Assembly: GCA_003641345.1 (NCBI GenBank) | Contig: QNAD01000002.1 | Coordinates: forward strand, 1 to 23,193 | Origin: Candidatus Zixiibacteriota bacterium | GTDB lineage: Bacteria > Zixibacteria > MSB-5A5 > GN15 > FEB-12 | Direction of reading: 5' to 3' | Length of the DNA: 23,193 bases | In this document: in pieces, positions 1-5,950 of the stretch | Numbering within the stretch: the stretch's first letter is position 1 | Layout of the letters: each line of letters starts with the position of its first letter | The notes under the pieces: model-generated | Seen by the model: only the letters and a program-made list of their open reading frames with translations | Databases searched by the model: none | Told to the model about the DNA's origin: nothing | Made by a program: the position numbers and the translations under genes

Positions 1-492
1 CTGAATAGGAAGACCTGCATTTGATGATAAAGTTGCCGGATGAACTTCAGTAACAAACATAGGATGCCAATACTGTCCAATCAACAATGAAGATTTTTCC
101 CACTGCATTTTTAAGAAAGCATGACGCAAACGAAAACCGTTGATATCCCCCTCAGTCTGACCAAAAAAAGCAGCTTCTATCAAACCACTTACTTTGGCAC
201 CTAACGCATTCGGTGCTGATATTCTACTTGTCAAACGAGTTTGAATTGCTAAAATATTAAGATTATCTTTTGCATTAATATCTTTAGAGTTTATATCCAA
301 CAATTCTGCGGCAGGATATAACAAATAATGTCCTTCGCGAGCCGCAATAATCTGCCTGGAATCATACATTATATCTGTTTTTACATAACCATTAAATTTA
401 ATCCCAAATTCTGCTTGATTATCAACTTTTTCTTGAGCAAAAAGGACTGAACTATTCAAGATTAGGAACAATATAAAAATAATTTTTTTCAA
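1..492 (-). CDS. Outer-membrane porin-like protein, N-terminal part (cut by window edge)
   Basis: The frame is open from a TTG at 492 to the left edge of the window (164 codons seen), so the 3' end is missing. The TTG is preceded by a good ribosome-binding site (AAGGGAGAAG). The first ~20 residues are a clear signal peptide: KK, then IIFILFLIL, then a cleavage-like LFA followed by QEK. After it comes NGYVKTDIMYDSRQ and alternating hydrophobic/polar strands, then GDINGFRLRHAFLKM and LLIGQYWHPMF, which is the usual look of a porin-like beta-barrel in Gram-negative anaerobes. The likely place is the outer membrane. The substrate cannot be told. It is the last gene of the minus-strand series, 101 bp after the flavoprotein gene, and may have its own promoter. 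I am fairly sure of the reading frame and signal peptide, less sure of the exact family. Confidence 0.75.
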   Translation of the reverse strand, partial: MKKIIFILFLILNSSVLFAQEKVDNQAEFGIKFNGYVKTDIMYDSRQIIAAREGHYLLYPAAELLDINSKDINAKDNLNILAIQTRLTSRISAPNALGAKVSGLIEAAFFGQTEGDINGFRLRHAFLKMQWEKSSLLIGQYWHPMFVTEVHPATLSSNAGLPIQ

Positions 493-593
493 AACTTCTT
501 CTCCCTTAATAATATAATCTACCTTATAATTTTATTTGCATCATTTCACTATTGGCTTTTTAAAAATAATAGCCTCAAGCTAATTAGTTATTT

Positions 594-1967
594 TTAACAT
601 AAAATCTCGTCTGTTTTTTGACTTTCCTTTTCAATTTTAATTTTGGAAATAATATTTTCAGCACATGCAACAATCGGATTGTTCGCCGGGAAAAATGATT
701 GATATGGTTGAGCAGAATAACTGAATTTAGTTAAATCCCGCACTGTTAACTTATTTTGTATTGCGAGGGTAATGATATCAATTTTATCCGTAACGGCACT
801 TCCGCTGATAATCTGCCCGCCAATAACTTGAAGTGTTTTTTTATCAGCAATTAATTTAACCTTAATAAGTTTTGCACCAGGCATTATCGGAAAGGTGGTA
901 GTTAATTCTGAATAGCCAACAACAATATCAAATTTATCTTTTGCCGCTTCCTCCGTTAAACCTGTACCGCCAATAAATAAAGAACCTACTTTAGTAGCTG
1001 CACCATTGAAGAAACCATCATAAACTCTATCATCGCCAAGAATATTATGTGCAAGAACCCTTGACATAGGAACCGCATTAGTTGCCAGCTTACCGAGAGT
1101 TATTTCATGTGTGATTCCACTTTTAAACTGAACACAATCACCAACAGCATAAACATCTTCAATATTTGTTTCCAGCTTATTATTTACAATAATTCCCTGA
1201 TTGCCAATTTTCAATTCAGTGTCATTAAAAAGATTAGTACTAGCTCTCATACCAGTAGCAAATACTACAAGACCTTCATTGTCATCGAAGGAAATATCAA
1301 CACCTTCTGACAGTACTATTTTTTCAATTCTATCTTTACCCTTAATTTGAGTAACTCTATCATTCAGATGTAACAATATGCCCATTTTTTTTATTTCTTC
1401 TTGAGCATCTTTTGAAAAATCTTCATTTATCAAATTGGGTAAAATAGAACCAGCCATTTCGACCAAATGACATTCTGCCACAATAGAATTAAGAGCTTGT
1501 GCAAGTTCAATCCCAATTGCACCCGCACCAATTACAACTGCTTTTTTTATTTTTTTCTCTTTAATTACAGTCTCTATTAGTTTTAAATCGTTCTCGGTTT
1601 TAAATGTATATACCCCTTTTAAATCTTTGCCGTCTATCGGAGGTATCGTTGGAGTAGCTCCGGTTGCAATAATCAATTTTTCATATTTGCATTTAGACCC
1701 ATCATTAAAAGTTATATTTTTATTTTTGAAAGATACATCCGTAACCGTTGCTCGAATAAGATCGGCACCCGAATCAGTTATAAGTTCGTCCCTTTTTAAT
1801 ATTTTTTCTTTAGGTATTAAATTTTCCAGAACATACGGCATCGCACAATAGACCATCGAATGATCTTCCGGTCGAACAATGCCAACTTTCTTTTTTCCGC
1901 CTAATATCTTTGCAAGTGTAATACCTGCCGGACCGCCTCCAATTGTTAAAATATCATAAGTTTTCAT
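594..1967 (-). CDS. FAD/NAD(P)H-dependent disulfide/persulfide reductase-like oxidoreductase (CoA-disulfide reductase / NADH oxidase family)
   Basis: This is a 457-residue flavoprotein of the class III pyridine nucleotide-disulfide reductase type. Visible parts are an N-terminal FAD Rossmann motif (IGGGPAG, residues 9-15), a single redox-type cysteine in YCAMPY (C41), which sits where CoA-disulfide reductase and NADH oxidase carry their active Cys, and ATGATPTIPP. A second, NAD(P)-binding Rossmann motif (VVIGAGAIGIELAQAL) lies near residues 144-160, and the FAD-contacting VYAVGDC near 275. A dimerisation domain fills the last third. No rhodanese domain is attached, and the chain ends in an unusual terminal Cys. 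It lies 34 bp downstream of the last NifX-like gene and probably belongs to the same transcript. Family members reduce CoA disulfide, polysulfide, persulfide or O2. The substrate here is unknown; the context suggests thiol or sulfur redox chemistry. The ribosome-binding site is weak (GAAAGA). Confidence 0.85.
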   Translation of the reverse strand: MKTYDILTIGGGPAGITLAKILGGKKKVGIVRPEDHSMVYCAMPYVLENLIPKEKILKRDELITDSGADLIRATVTDVSFKNKNITFNDGSKCKYEKLIIATGATPTIPPIDGKDLKGVYTFKTENDLKLIETVIKEKKIKKAVVIGAGAIGIELAQALNSIVAECHLVEMAGSILPNLINEDFSKDAQEEIKKMGILLHLNDRVTQIKGKDRIEKIVLSEGVDISFDDNEGLVVFATGMRASTNLFNDTELKIGNQGIIVNNKLETNIEDVYAVGDCVQFKSGITHEITLGKLATNAVPMSRVLAHNILGDDRVYDGFFNGAATKVGSLFIGGTGLTEEAAKDKFDIVVGYSELTTTFPIMPGAKLIKVKLIADKKTLQVIGGQIISGSAVTDKIDIITLAIQNKLTVRDLTKFSYSAQPYQSFFPANNPIVACAENIISKIKIEKESQKTDEILC

Positions 1968-2001
1968 TTCAATCTTTCATGTTAATAGACTTTGATGTTA
2001 T

Positions 2002-2373
2002 TTAATTTTCACAGGTTTTTCTTGATTCATAACCTGGTTCACCACATAAATTTTTTCCTTCTTTCAAATCAGAATTTAAAAACTCATTTATTATCCCCAC
2101 CGGATCATTACTTGAAATTCCCATAATGACCTGAATACCATTTTGTTCAAATAAGCTAATCGCCCGTCCTCCCATGCCTCCGGCAATAATTAGATTACAA
2201 CCTAATCCACTTAACCATTCAGGATAAGCACCAGGTTCATGAGGTGGAGGTGTATGTTTTTCTGAGCTAATTATTTCTTTCGTATCAGGGTTAACTTCAA
2301 TAACTGCAAATTGCTGACACTGCCCAAAATGTGGACAGAGGACATCATTAGCTAATGGGATTGCAATTTTCAT
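2002..2373 (-). CDS. NifX/NifB-type cofactor-binding protein (ORP-like), third copy
   Basis: A 123-residue small protein of the dinitrogenase iron-molybdenum cofactor-binding superfamily (NifX, NafY, the C-terminus of NifB, MTH1175, and the Desulfovibrio orange protein ORP). The start MKIAIPLAND, the CPHFGQCQQF motif and the glycine-rich LIIAGGMGGRAISLFEQNGI are typical. It carries Cys in CPHFGQC and near the C-terminus (NLCGEPGYESRKTC), so it may bind a metal-sulfur cluster. There is no nitrogenase here, so a nif role is unlikely. The gene overlaps the upstream MinD-type ATPase gene by 4 bp (ATGA), a sign of translational coupling and a joint function. Confidence 0.85.
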   Translation of the reverse strand: MKIAIPLANDVLCPHFGQCQQFAVIEVNPDTKEIISSEKHTPPPHEPGAYPEWLSGLGCNLIIAGGMGGRAISLFEQNGIQVIMGISSNDPVGIINEFLNSDLKEGKNLCGEPGYESRKTCEN

Positions 2374-3323
2374 TTTTTAACTCCGTTATTAGTTTTGTTA
2401 GTTAAATTAATATTTATTATATTACTATTAGTTGATTTTTCATCTTCTAGTTCTTGCTTGAGATTATACCATAATTTTTTTATGCTTTCGGAAACTTCAT
2501 TTGCTTCATGAGCTACAATCGAAGTGCCAGCTATCTGAGCATTTATTACAGACGCATCAAAAGGGATGCGTCCTAAAATTTTCACATTTTTTTCATCAGC
2601 AAATTTTTCAATCTGAGTTGTTAGTTCCTGATTTATGTCAAACTTATTGATACAAATCCCAACAAATATACCAAAATGAGTAACGAGTTGCAATAATCTC
2701 TCCATATCATGGATTGCCGACATTGATGGTTCCGTTACAATAAGTATATATGACGCACCGGTTACGGATGCAATCACAGGACAACCAATACCCGGAGGAC
2801 CATCAACAATAATTAATTCAGCTTCTTTCTCTTCGGCAATTTGCTTTGCTTCGCGACGAAGTAACGAAACCAATTTCCCTGAATTAGCCTGAGCTATACC
2901 TAATTTTGCATGAACAAAAGGACCATGAGAAGAGTCCGACAAATACCATTCACCACTGATAACATCATTAAATTCTATAGCATTTTCCGGACAATGCCTT
3001 ACGCAAACACCACAGCCATCACATACATAAGGATCAATCCAAAATTTATCATCACCTTCTTTGTTGGTCGATTTAATAGCATCAAAACGACAGTAATTTT
3101 GACAAACACCACAGTTAGAACATTTTTTCTCGTCAATAAAGGCTTGCTTACCGCCGATAAAATCTTCTTTTTGAATAACCTTGCTATCTATAATCAGATG
3201 AAGGTCAGCAGCATCTACGTCGCAGTCAACCAGCACTTTATTATTTGATAAAGTCGCCAATGAACCTACTATGCTTGTCTTTCCGGTACCACCCTTGCCG
3301 CTAATTACAACTAATTCTTTCAT
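2370..3323 (-). CDS. MinD-superfamily P-loop ATPase with inserted 2x[4Fe-4S] ferredoxin domain (ORP-cluster type), second copy
   Basis: This is a 317-residue ATPase. A deviant Walker A motif (SGKGGTGKTS) lies at residues ~8-17, LVDCDVDAADLH follows, and the Walker B-like IVDGPPGIGCPV is near 170. Between them is a two-cluster ferredoxin insert: CSNCGVCQNYC and CDGCGVCVRHCPENAIEF. Such MinD/Mrp-type proteins with ferredoxin inserts come in pairs in the orp cluster of Desulfovibrio and in many anaerobes, beside NifX-like proteins. They are thought to assemble or carry metal clusters or to couple ATP use to complex formation; the exact reaction is not known. Its start lies 23 bp inside the end of the preceding paralogue and has an AAGG ribosome-binding site. 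The C-terminal ~20 residues are Asn/Lys-rich and probably disordered. Confidence 0.9.
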   Translation of the reverse strand: MKELVVISGKGGTGKTSIVGSLATLSNNKVLVDCDVDAADLHLIIDSKVIQKEDFIGGKQAFIDEKKCSNCGVCQNYCRFDAIKSTNKEGDDKFWIDPYVCDGCGVCVRHCPENAIEFNDVISGEWYLSDSSHGPFVHAKLGIAQANSGKLVSLLRREAKQIAEEKEAELIIVDGPPGIGCPVIASVTGASYILIVTEPSMSAIHDMERLLQLVTHFGIFVGICINKFDINQELTTQIEKFADEKNVKILGRIPFDASVINAQIAGTSIVAHEANEVSESIKKLWYNLKQELEDEKSTNSNIININLTNKTNNGVKK

Positions 3324-4167
3324 TGGAAACCTTATCAGTAATATTCGTAATTAATTTGTTAAAAATATTTTTGTAATTTGTGTTAATATCGTAAAGCATT
3401 TCTCCACGGGAATATGCCTCGGCAGCTTTTCGATCAAAGGGAATCTGATTTAATATTTCGATATTCTCATTTAGACAATATTCTTCAGTTTTACTATTAC
3501 CAATATTTGACCGGTTAATCAAAACTCCAAACTGTAATCCAATCTCTTTTACCATTGCAACTGCAAGCATAAGATCGTTTAATCCAAATGGAGTTGGCTC
3601 AGTAACCAGAATAACATAATCGGTATCATGAATAGCTTCTATTACCGGACAGGAGGTCCCGGGAGGAGCATCGATTATAGTAAAATCTGCTCTCTTGCTT
3701 ATCCTTCGCATCTCTTTTGTCAAAGGTGGCGAGATAGCTTCGCCAATATTTAACCGCCCCTCGTAGAATTTCACCCCCATGCCAATACCATAATTGATGA
3801 CACCAATGCTCCTTGAAATTTCTTTTATAGCATTTTCAGGACAAATATCAGAGCACCCTCCACACCCATGGCACAACGAAGGGAACAGTTCTACTTTTTT
3901 CCCAAGCACTGCAATAGCATGGTATTCACAAGCAGCCGAACATTTTCCACACAGGGTACATTGCTCATGGTTAACCTCAGGAATTGGAACCGAAGCGTCA
4001 AACTGTTCTGTTATTTCCGGTTTAAGGAATATACGCCCATTCGGTTCTTCCACATCACAATCAAGATAAGCTACATCACGCCCTTGTCTTGCAAGTGCCA
4101 AAGCTAAATTAGTAGCTATCGTTGTCTTTCCGGTACCTCCCTTACCGCTCGCGATAGATATTTTCAA
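3301..4167 (-). CDS. MinD-superfamily P-loop ATPase with inserted ferredoxin domain, first copy
   Basis: A 288-residue paralogue of the next gene downstream. The deviant Walker A is SGKGGTGKTTIATNLALALA near residue 7, DCDVEEPNG follows, then two [4Fe-4S] motifs (CTLCGKCSAAC and CHGCGGCSDICPENAI), and the Walker B-like IIDAPPGTSCPV. The start is a TTG with a strong ribosome-binding site (AAAGGAAG) four bases before it. Members of this family are cytoplasmic dimeric ATPases. Two different paralogues side by side suggest a heterodimer, as proposed for the orp system. It sits between the Gly-rich zinc-ribbon gene (19 bp upstream) and its paralogue (23 bp overlap), so all are likely co-expressed. 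Confidence 0.9.
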   Translation of the reverse strand: MKISIASGKGGTGKTTIATNLALALARQGRDVAYLDCDVEEPNGRIFLKPEITEQFDASVPIPEVNHEQCTLCGKCSAACEYHAIAVLGKKVELFPSLCHGCGGCSDICPENAIKEISRSIGVINYGIGMGVKFYEGRLNIGEAISPPLTKEMRRISKRADFTIIDAPPGTSCPVIEAIHDTDYVILVTEPTPFGLNDLMLAVAMVKEIGLQFGVLINRSNIGNSKTEEYCLNENIEILNQIPFDRKAAEAYSRGEMLYDINTNYKNIFNKLITNITDKVSNERISCN

Positions 4168-4186
4168 ACTACTTCCTTTGTGATAT

Positions 4187-4468
4187 TTATTGTCTATTCA
4201 TTAATCGTCCACATTCAGGACAAGTTGTCTCTATACATGGTACGCCTATCTTATGAGGAGCTATTTTCCCACAGTTAGGACAAATGCAATTATCGCCGGG
4301 ACCAAGCCCTCGTCCTCCCGAACCTTGACCACGACCGCCGCCGCCGCCTTGACCACGACCGCTGCCGCCGCCTTGACCTCGACCGCCGCCACCGCCTTGG
4401 CCACGACCACCGCCACCGCCTTGACCTTGACCACCGCCGCCGCCTCTACCACCTTTTGTATTAAACAT
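4187..4468 (-). CDS. Small glycine-rich protein with C-terminal zinc-ribbon-like domain
   Basis: A 93-residue protein in two parts. Residues ~6-55 are almost only Gly, Arg, Gln and Ser, built from an 8-residue repeat (GGGGGRGQ). Residues ~60-93 have four Cys in two knuckles: CICPNCGK, then PHKIGVPCIETTCPECGRLM. The second half resembles rubredoxin/zinc-ribbon type small proteins often found in MinD/NifX clusters, and could bind Zn or Fe. A GAGGAGA ribosome-binding site stands directly before the ATG. The low-complexity part is encoded by GC-rich DNA very unlike its AT-rich surroundings, and the shadow frames there mean nothing. The function is unknown. Its place between the DUF5320 gene and the MinD-type ATPases suggests a structural or metal-delivery part of the same complex. 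Confidence 0.8.
   Translation of the reverse strand: MFNTKGGRGGGGGQGQGGGGGRGQGGGGGRGQGGGSGRGQGGGGGRGQGSGGRGLGPGDNCICPNCGKIAPHKIGVPCIETTCPECGRLMNRQ
4313..4455. repeat. 24-bp minisatellite encoding GGGGGRGQ units
   Basis: About five tandem copies of a 24-bp GC-rich unit (on the plus strand CCGCCGCCGCCTTGACCACG and variants) lie inside the zinc-ribbon gene. Each encodes eight residues, close to GGGGGRGQ, with single-base variants giving GGGSGRGQ and GGGGGQGQ. Copies are similar enough for slippage, so the copy number probably varies between strains. Every unit is a multiple of three, so the frame is kept. Confidence 0.8.
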
Positions 4469-4479
4469 ATTCTCCTCGC

Positions 4480-4920
4480 TTATTCTTTTGTGTTATCCTG
4501 TGCATTTTTTTCATTTCCAACCTTTTGTTGGATCTTGCTCATCTGTAATTCAATATTCTTAAGCGCTCCCTTTAAATACTGAGCCTCTTCTTTTAGATAG
4601 CTCAACTCTTCCTGTTGGGACGCTGCAACAAATTCTTCAGTTGGAACATAGGGATTGAAGTTTCTCGGATACATTCGTGCGGGCCTACCTGCAAAAAATT
4701 GGTTATGATGTCTGCCACCCTGAAATCCTCTACCAAATCCTCCACCGAATCCGCGCCCAAATCCTCCACCGAATCCGCGCCCTAATCCTCGACCTCCTCC
4801 AAAATTTCTCCCGAAAGATTGGCTCATATAACCCGGCACGTCATTTCCGGCACAAAATCCTTCGCCCCGTCCTGTCATTGCACCAGCACCCATCGGACCT
4901 GTTTTATCACCTCTTGGCAT
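4480..4920 (-). CDS. DUF5320 family protein, Gly/Arg/Phe-rich
   Basis: A 146-residue protein when started at the ATG at 4920, which has a strong AAAGGAGAA ribosome-binding site. The longer frame back to 5037 is not used: it would run into the preceding gene, and the family begins at this Met. The N-terminus MPRGDKTGPMGAGAMTGR followed by GFCAG is the family hallmark. The middle is FGGGRGLGRGFGGGFGRGF-like low complexity (residues ~37-70). The C-terminal ~55 residues form a predicted coiled coil (ELSYLKEEAQYLKGALKNIE). DUF5320 genes are regular neighbours of NifX-like and MinD-type ATPase genes in anaerobes; their function is unknown. The coiled coil suggests oligomerisation. Confidence 0.85.
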   Translation of the reverse strand: MPRGDKTGPMGAGAMTGRGEGFCAGNDVPGYMSQSFGRNFGGGRGLGRGFGGGFGRGFGGGFGRGFQGGRHHNQFFAGRPARMYPRNFNPYVPTEEFVAASQQEELSYLKEEAQYLKGALKNIELQMSKIQQKVGNEKNAQDNTKE

Positions 4921-4972
4921 TTTATTCTCCTTTCTAAAAAGATTAACATAAAATTTAAAATGTTTTTTTGAC

Positions 4973-5332
4973 CTACCAATGACCGCCAACATTTGCCTGA
5001 GTACAATATTCAAGCTTGTCATTACGAGCCAATTCAATCGCCTCAGAAACTTTACCTTTTGACCACAATGCGGATTTTATGTCGGCAGTAGTCAGAGCAC
5101 TAAATGCTTGGGGTCCAAAATTCCCAGAAATTACTAAATCAATATTCTTCCCTGAAAGAAATTCTACCGCCTTCACACCAACACCTTGTGAAGATTTTGC
5201 ATTAACATTGTTGTCAAGAGCTTCGAAACGGTCAGTATCAGTATCATAGATCATGAAATAATTCGCCCGTCCAAAACGCTCATCAACCAGACTGTCTAAG
5301 TCCGAACCTTTTGATGAAACTGCTATTATCAT
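4973..5332 (-). CDS. NifX/NifB-type cofactor-binding protein (ORP-like), second copy
   Basis: A 119-residue member of the dinitrogenase FeMo-cofactor-binding superfamily. The start MIIAVSSKGSDLDSLVDERF, the block FGRANYFMIYD and the glycine loop LVISGNFGPQAFSAL are typical of MTH1175/ORP-like proteins. The start is supported by this family alignment; the ribosome-binding site (AGGGAG) is unusually far, about 12 bases, from the ATG. It lies between the first NifX-like gene (36 bp) and the DUF5320 gene (52 bp). Only one Cys is present, so it would hold a cofactor differently from the copy at 2002-2373. A role as acceptor or carrier of a Mo, Fe or Cu sulfide cluster is inferred from family knowledge only. 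Confidence 0.88.
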   Translation of the reverse strand: MIIAVSSKGSDLDSLVDERFGRANYFMIYDTDTDRFEALDNNVNAKSSQGVGVKAVEFLSGKNIDLVISGNFGPQAFSALTTADIKSALWSKGKVSEAIELARNDKLEYCTQANVGGHW

Positions 5333-5368
5333 ATTTTACACATTCTCCCTATATTAAAAATTTTATTG

Positions 5369-5767
5369 TTATCTTTGATTTCTTCCTCTCCGACCTCTGC
5401 CACCTCTTCCGCCTCTCCGATGACCTCGCTTGCATCCGGGCAGAAGAAAATTATTAGAAATAATTTCACCTTGAGAATAAGCTGAAATTACATCATCAAC
5501 TTCGCCACCAATCCACGGTATCAACTCAATGCCAGTAACTGAAAGCAACATTTCTGTCTCATTAGATAAAGCTCCACATATTAAAACATCAATATCTTTA
5601 CCTTGAAAATATTTGACTCGATTCTGATAATTTGAAGACGGAATACTCACAATATGCCTAGAAGATTCAACATTATCCTCAATCTCTGATATCAGTAGAA
5701 TACTTGCCGTCTCCAGTACCGGAGAAATACGATTTTTCCATAACGGAATTGCAACCTTTATTTTCAT
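5369..5767 (-). CDS. NifX/NifB-type cofactor-binding protein (ORP-like) with Arg/Gly-rich tail, first gene of the orp-like operon
   Basis: I start it at the ATG at 5767, giving 132 residues beginning MKIKVAIPLWKNRISPVLET, where family members begin. The open frame goes back to 5818, but that extension overlaps a sigma54 promoter and has no family likeness. No ribosome-binding site is visible before 5767, which fits a leaderless or near-leaderless message from that promoter. The core resembles the FeMo-cofactor-binding superfamily (DVLICGALSNETEMLL). The last ~20 residues are KRGHRRGGRGGRGRRGR-like, an RGG-type basic tail that is unusual for this family and could bind nucleic acid or partner proteins. 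It is the first gene after the activator and probably heads the operon down to 594. Confidence 0.82.
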   Translation of the reverse strand: MKIKVAIPLWKNRISPVLETASILLISEIEDNVESSRHIVSIPSSNYQNRVKYFQGKDIDVLICGALSNETEMLLSVTGIELIPWIGGEVDDVISAYSQGEIISNNFLLPGCKRGHRRGGRGGRGRRGRNQR

Positions 5768-5779
5768 AACTAATACTAC

Positions 5780-5795
5780 AGCATAATCCATGCCA
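5780..5795 (-). promoter_or_regulatory. Sigma54 (-24/-12) promoter of the orp-like operon
   Basis: On the minus strand the sequence is TGGCATGGATTATGCT, against the consensus TGGCACG-N4-TTGCW. The invariant GG (-24) and GC (-12) are exactly 10 bases apart. The neighbouring upstream gene is a sigma54 activator, and the orp operons of Desulfovibrio are known to be sigma54-dependent. The predicted transcript start is about 5769, only ~2 bases before the ATG at 5767. Confidence 0.65.
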
Positions 5796-5903
5796 CAACT
5801 TGATTTAGCACGCGTCATATCCGTGTATCATGTTGTTATATAGGTCGTTATAAGCATTATAAATAAACCGAAAAAGTTTATTAAAATCGAAATAAGATTG
5901 CTA

Positions 5904-5950
5904 TTTTGCATTGTTTTAGCGTCATATAATGCACTATTGCAATTATTGCT
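5904..5950. promoter_or_regulatory. Candidate upstream activator sites (TTGCA half sites)
   Basis: Three or four copies of a TTGCA/TGCAA-like half site (TTTTGCATTG, TGCACTATTGCAATTATTGC) cluster 135-180 bp upstream of the predicted sigma54 start, the usual distance for enhancer-binding proteins. The same word forms the palindrome TTGCA-TAAT-TGCAA before the activator's own gene. The region is AT-rich, so chance similarity is possible. Confidence 0.35.

Noticed and set aside
4253..4582. Long open frames on both strands over the Gly-rich genes (Thr/Ala- and Val/Ala-rich products)
   Set aside because: They are reading-frame shadows of GC-rich repeat DNA and have no family likeness or start signals.
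4921..5037. N-terminal extension of the DUF5320 protein
   Set aside because: The family starts at the Met at 4920, which has a strong ribosome-binding site; the extension overlaps the preceding gene.
2002..5767. Nitrogen-fixation gene cluster
   Set aside because: NifX-like domains are present, but no nifHDK, nifEN or nifB radical-SAM part is seen; the ATPase and sigma54 context fits an orp-type cluster.
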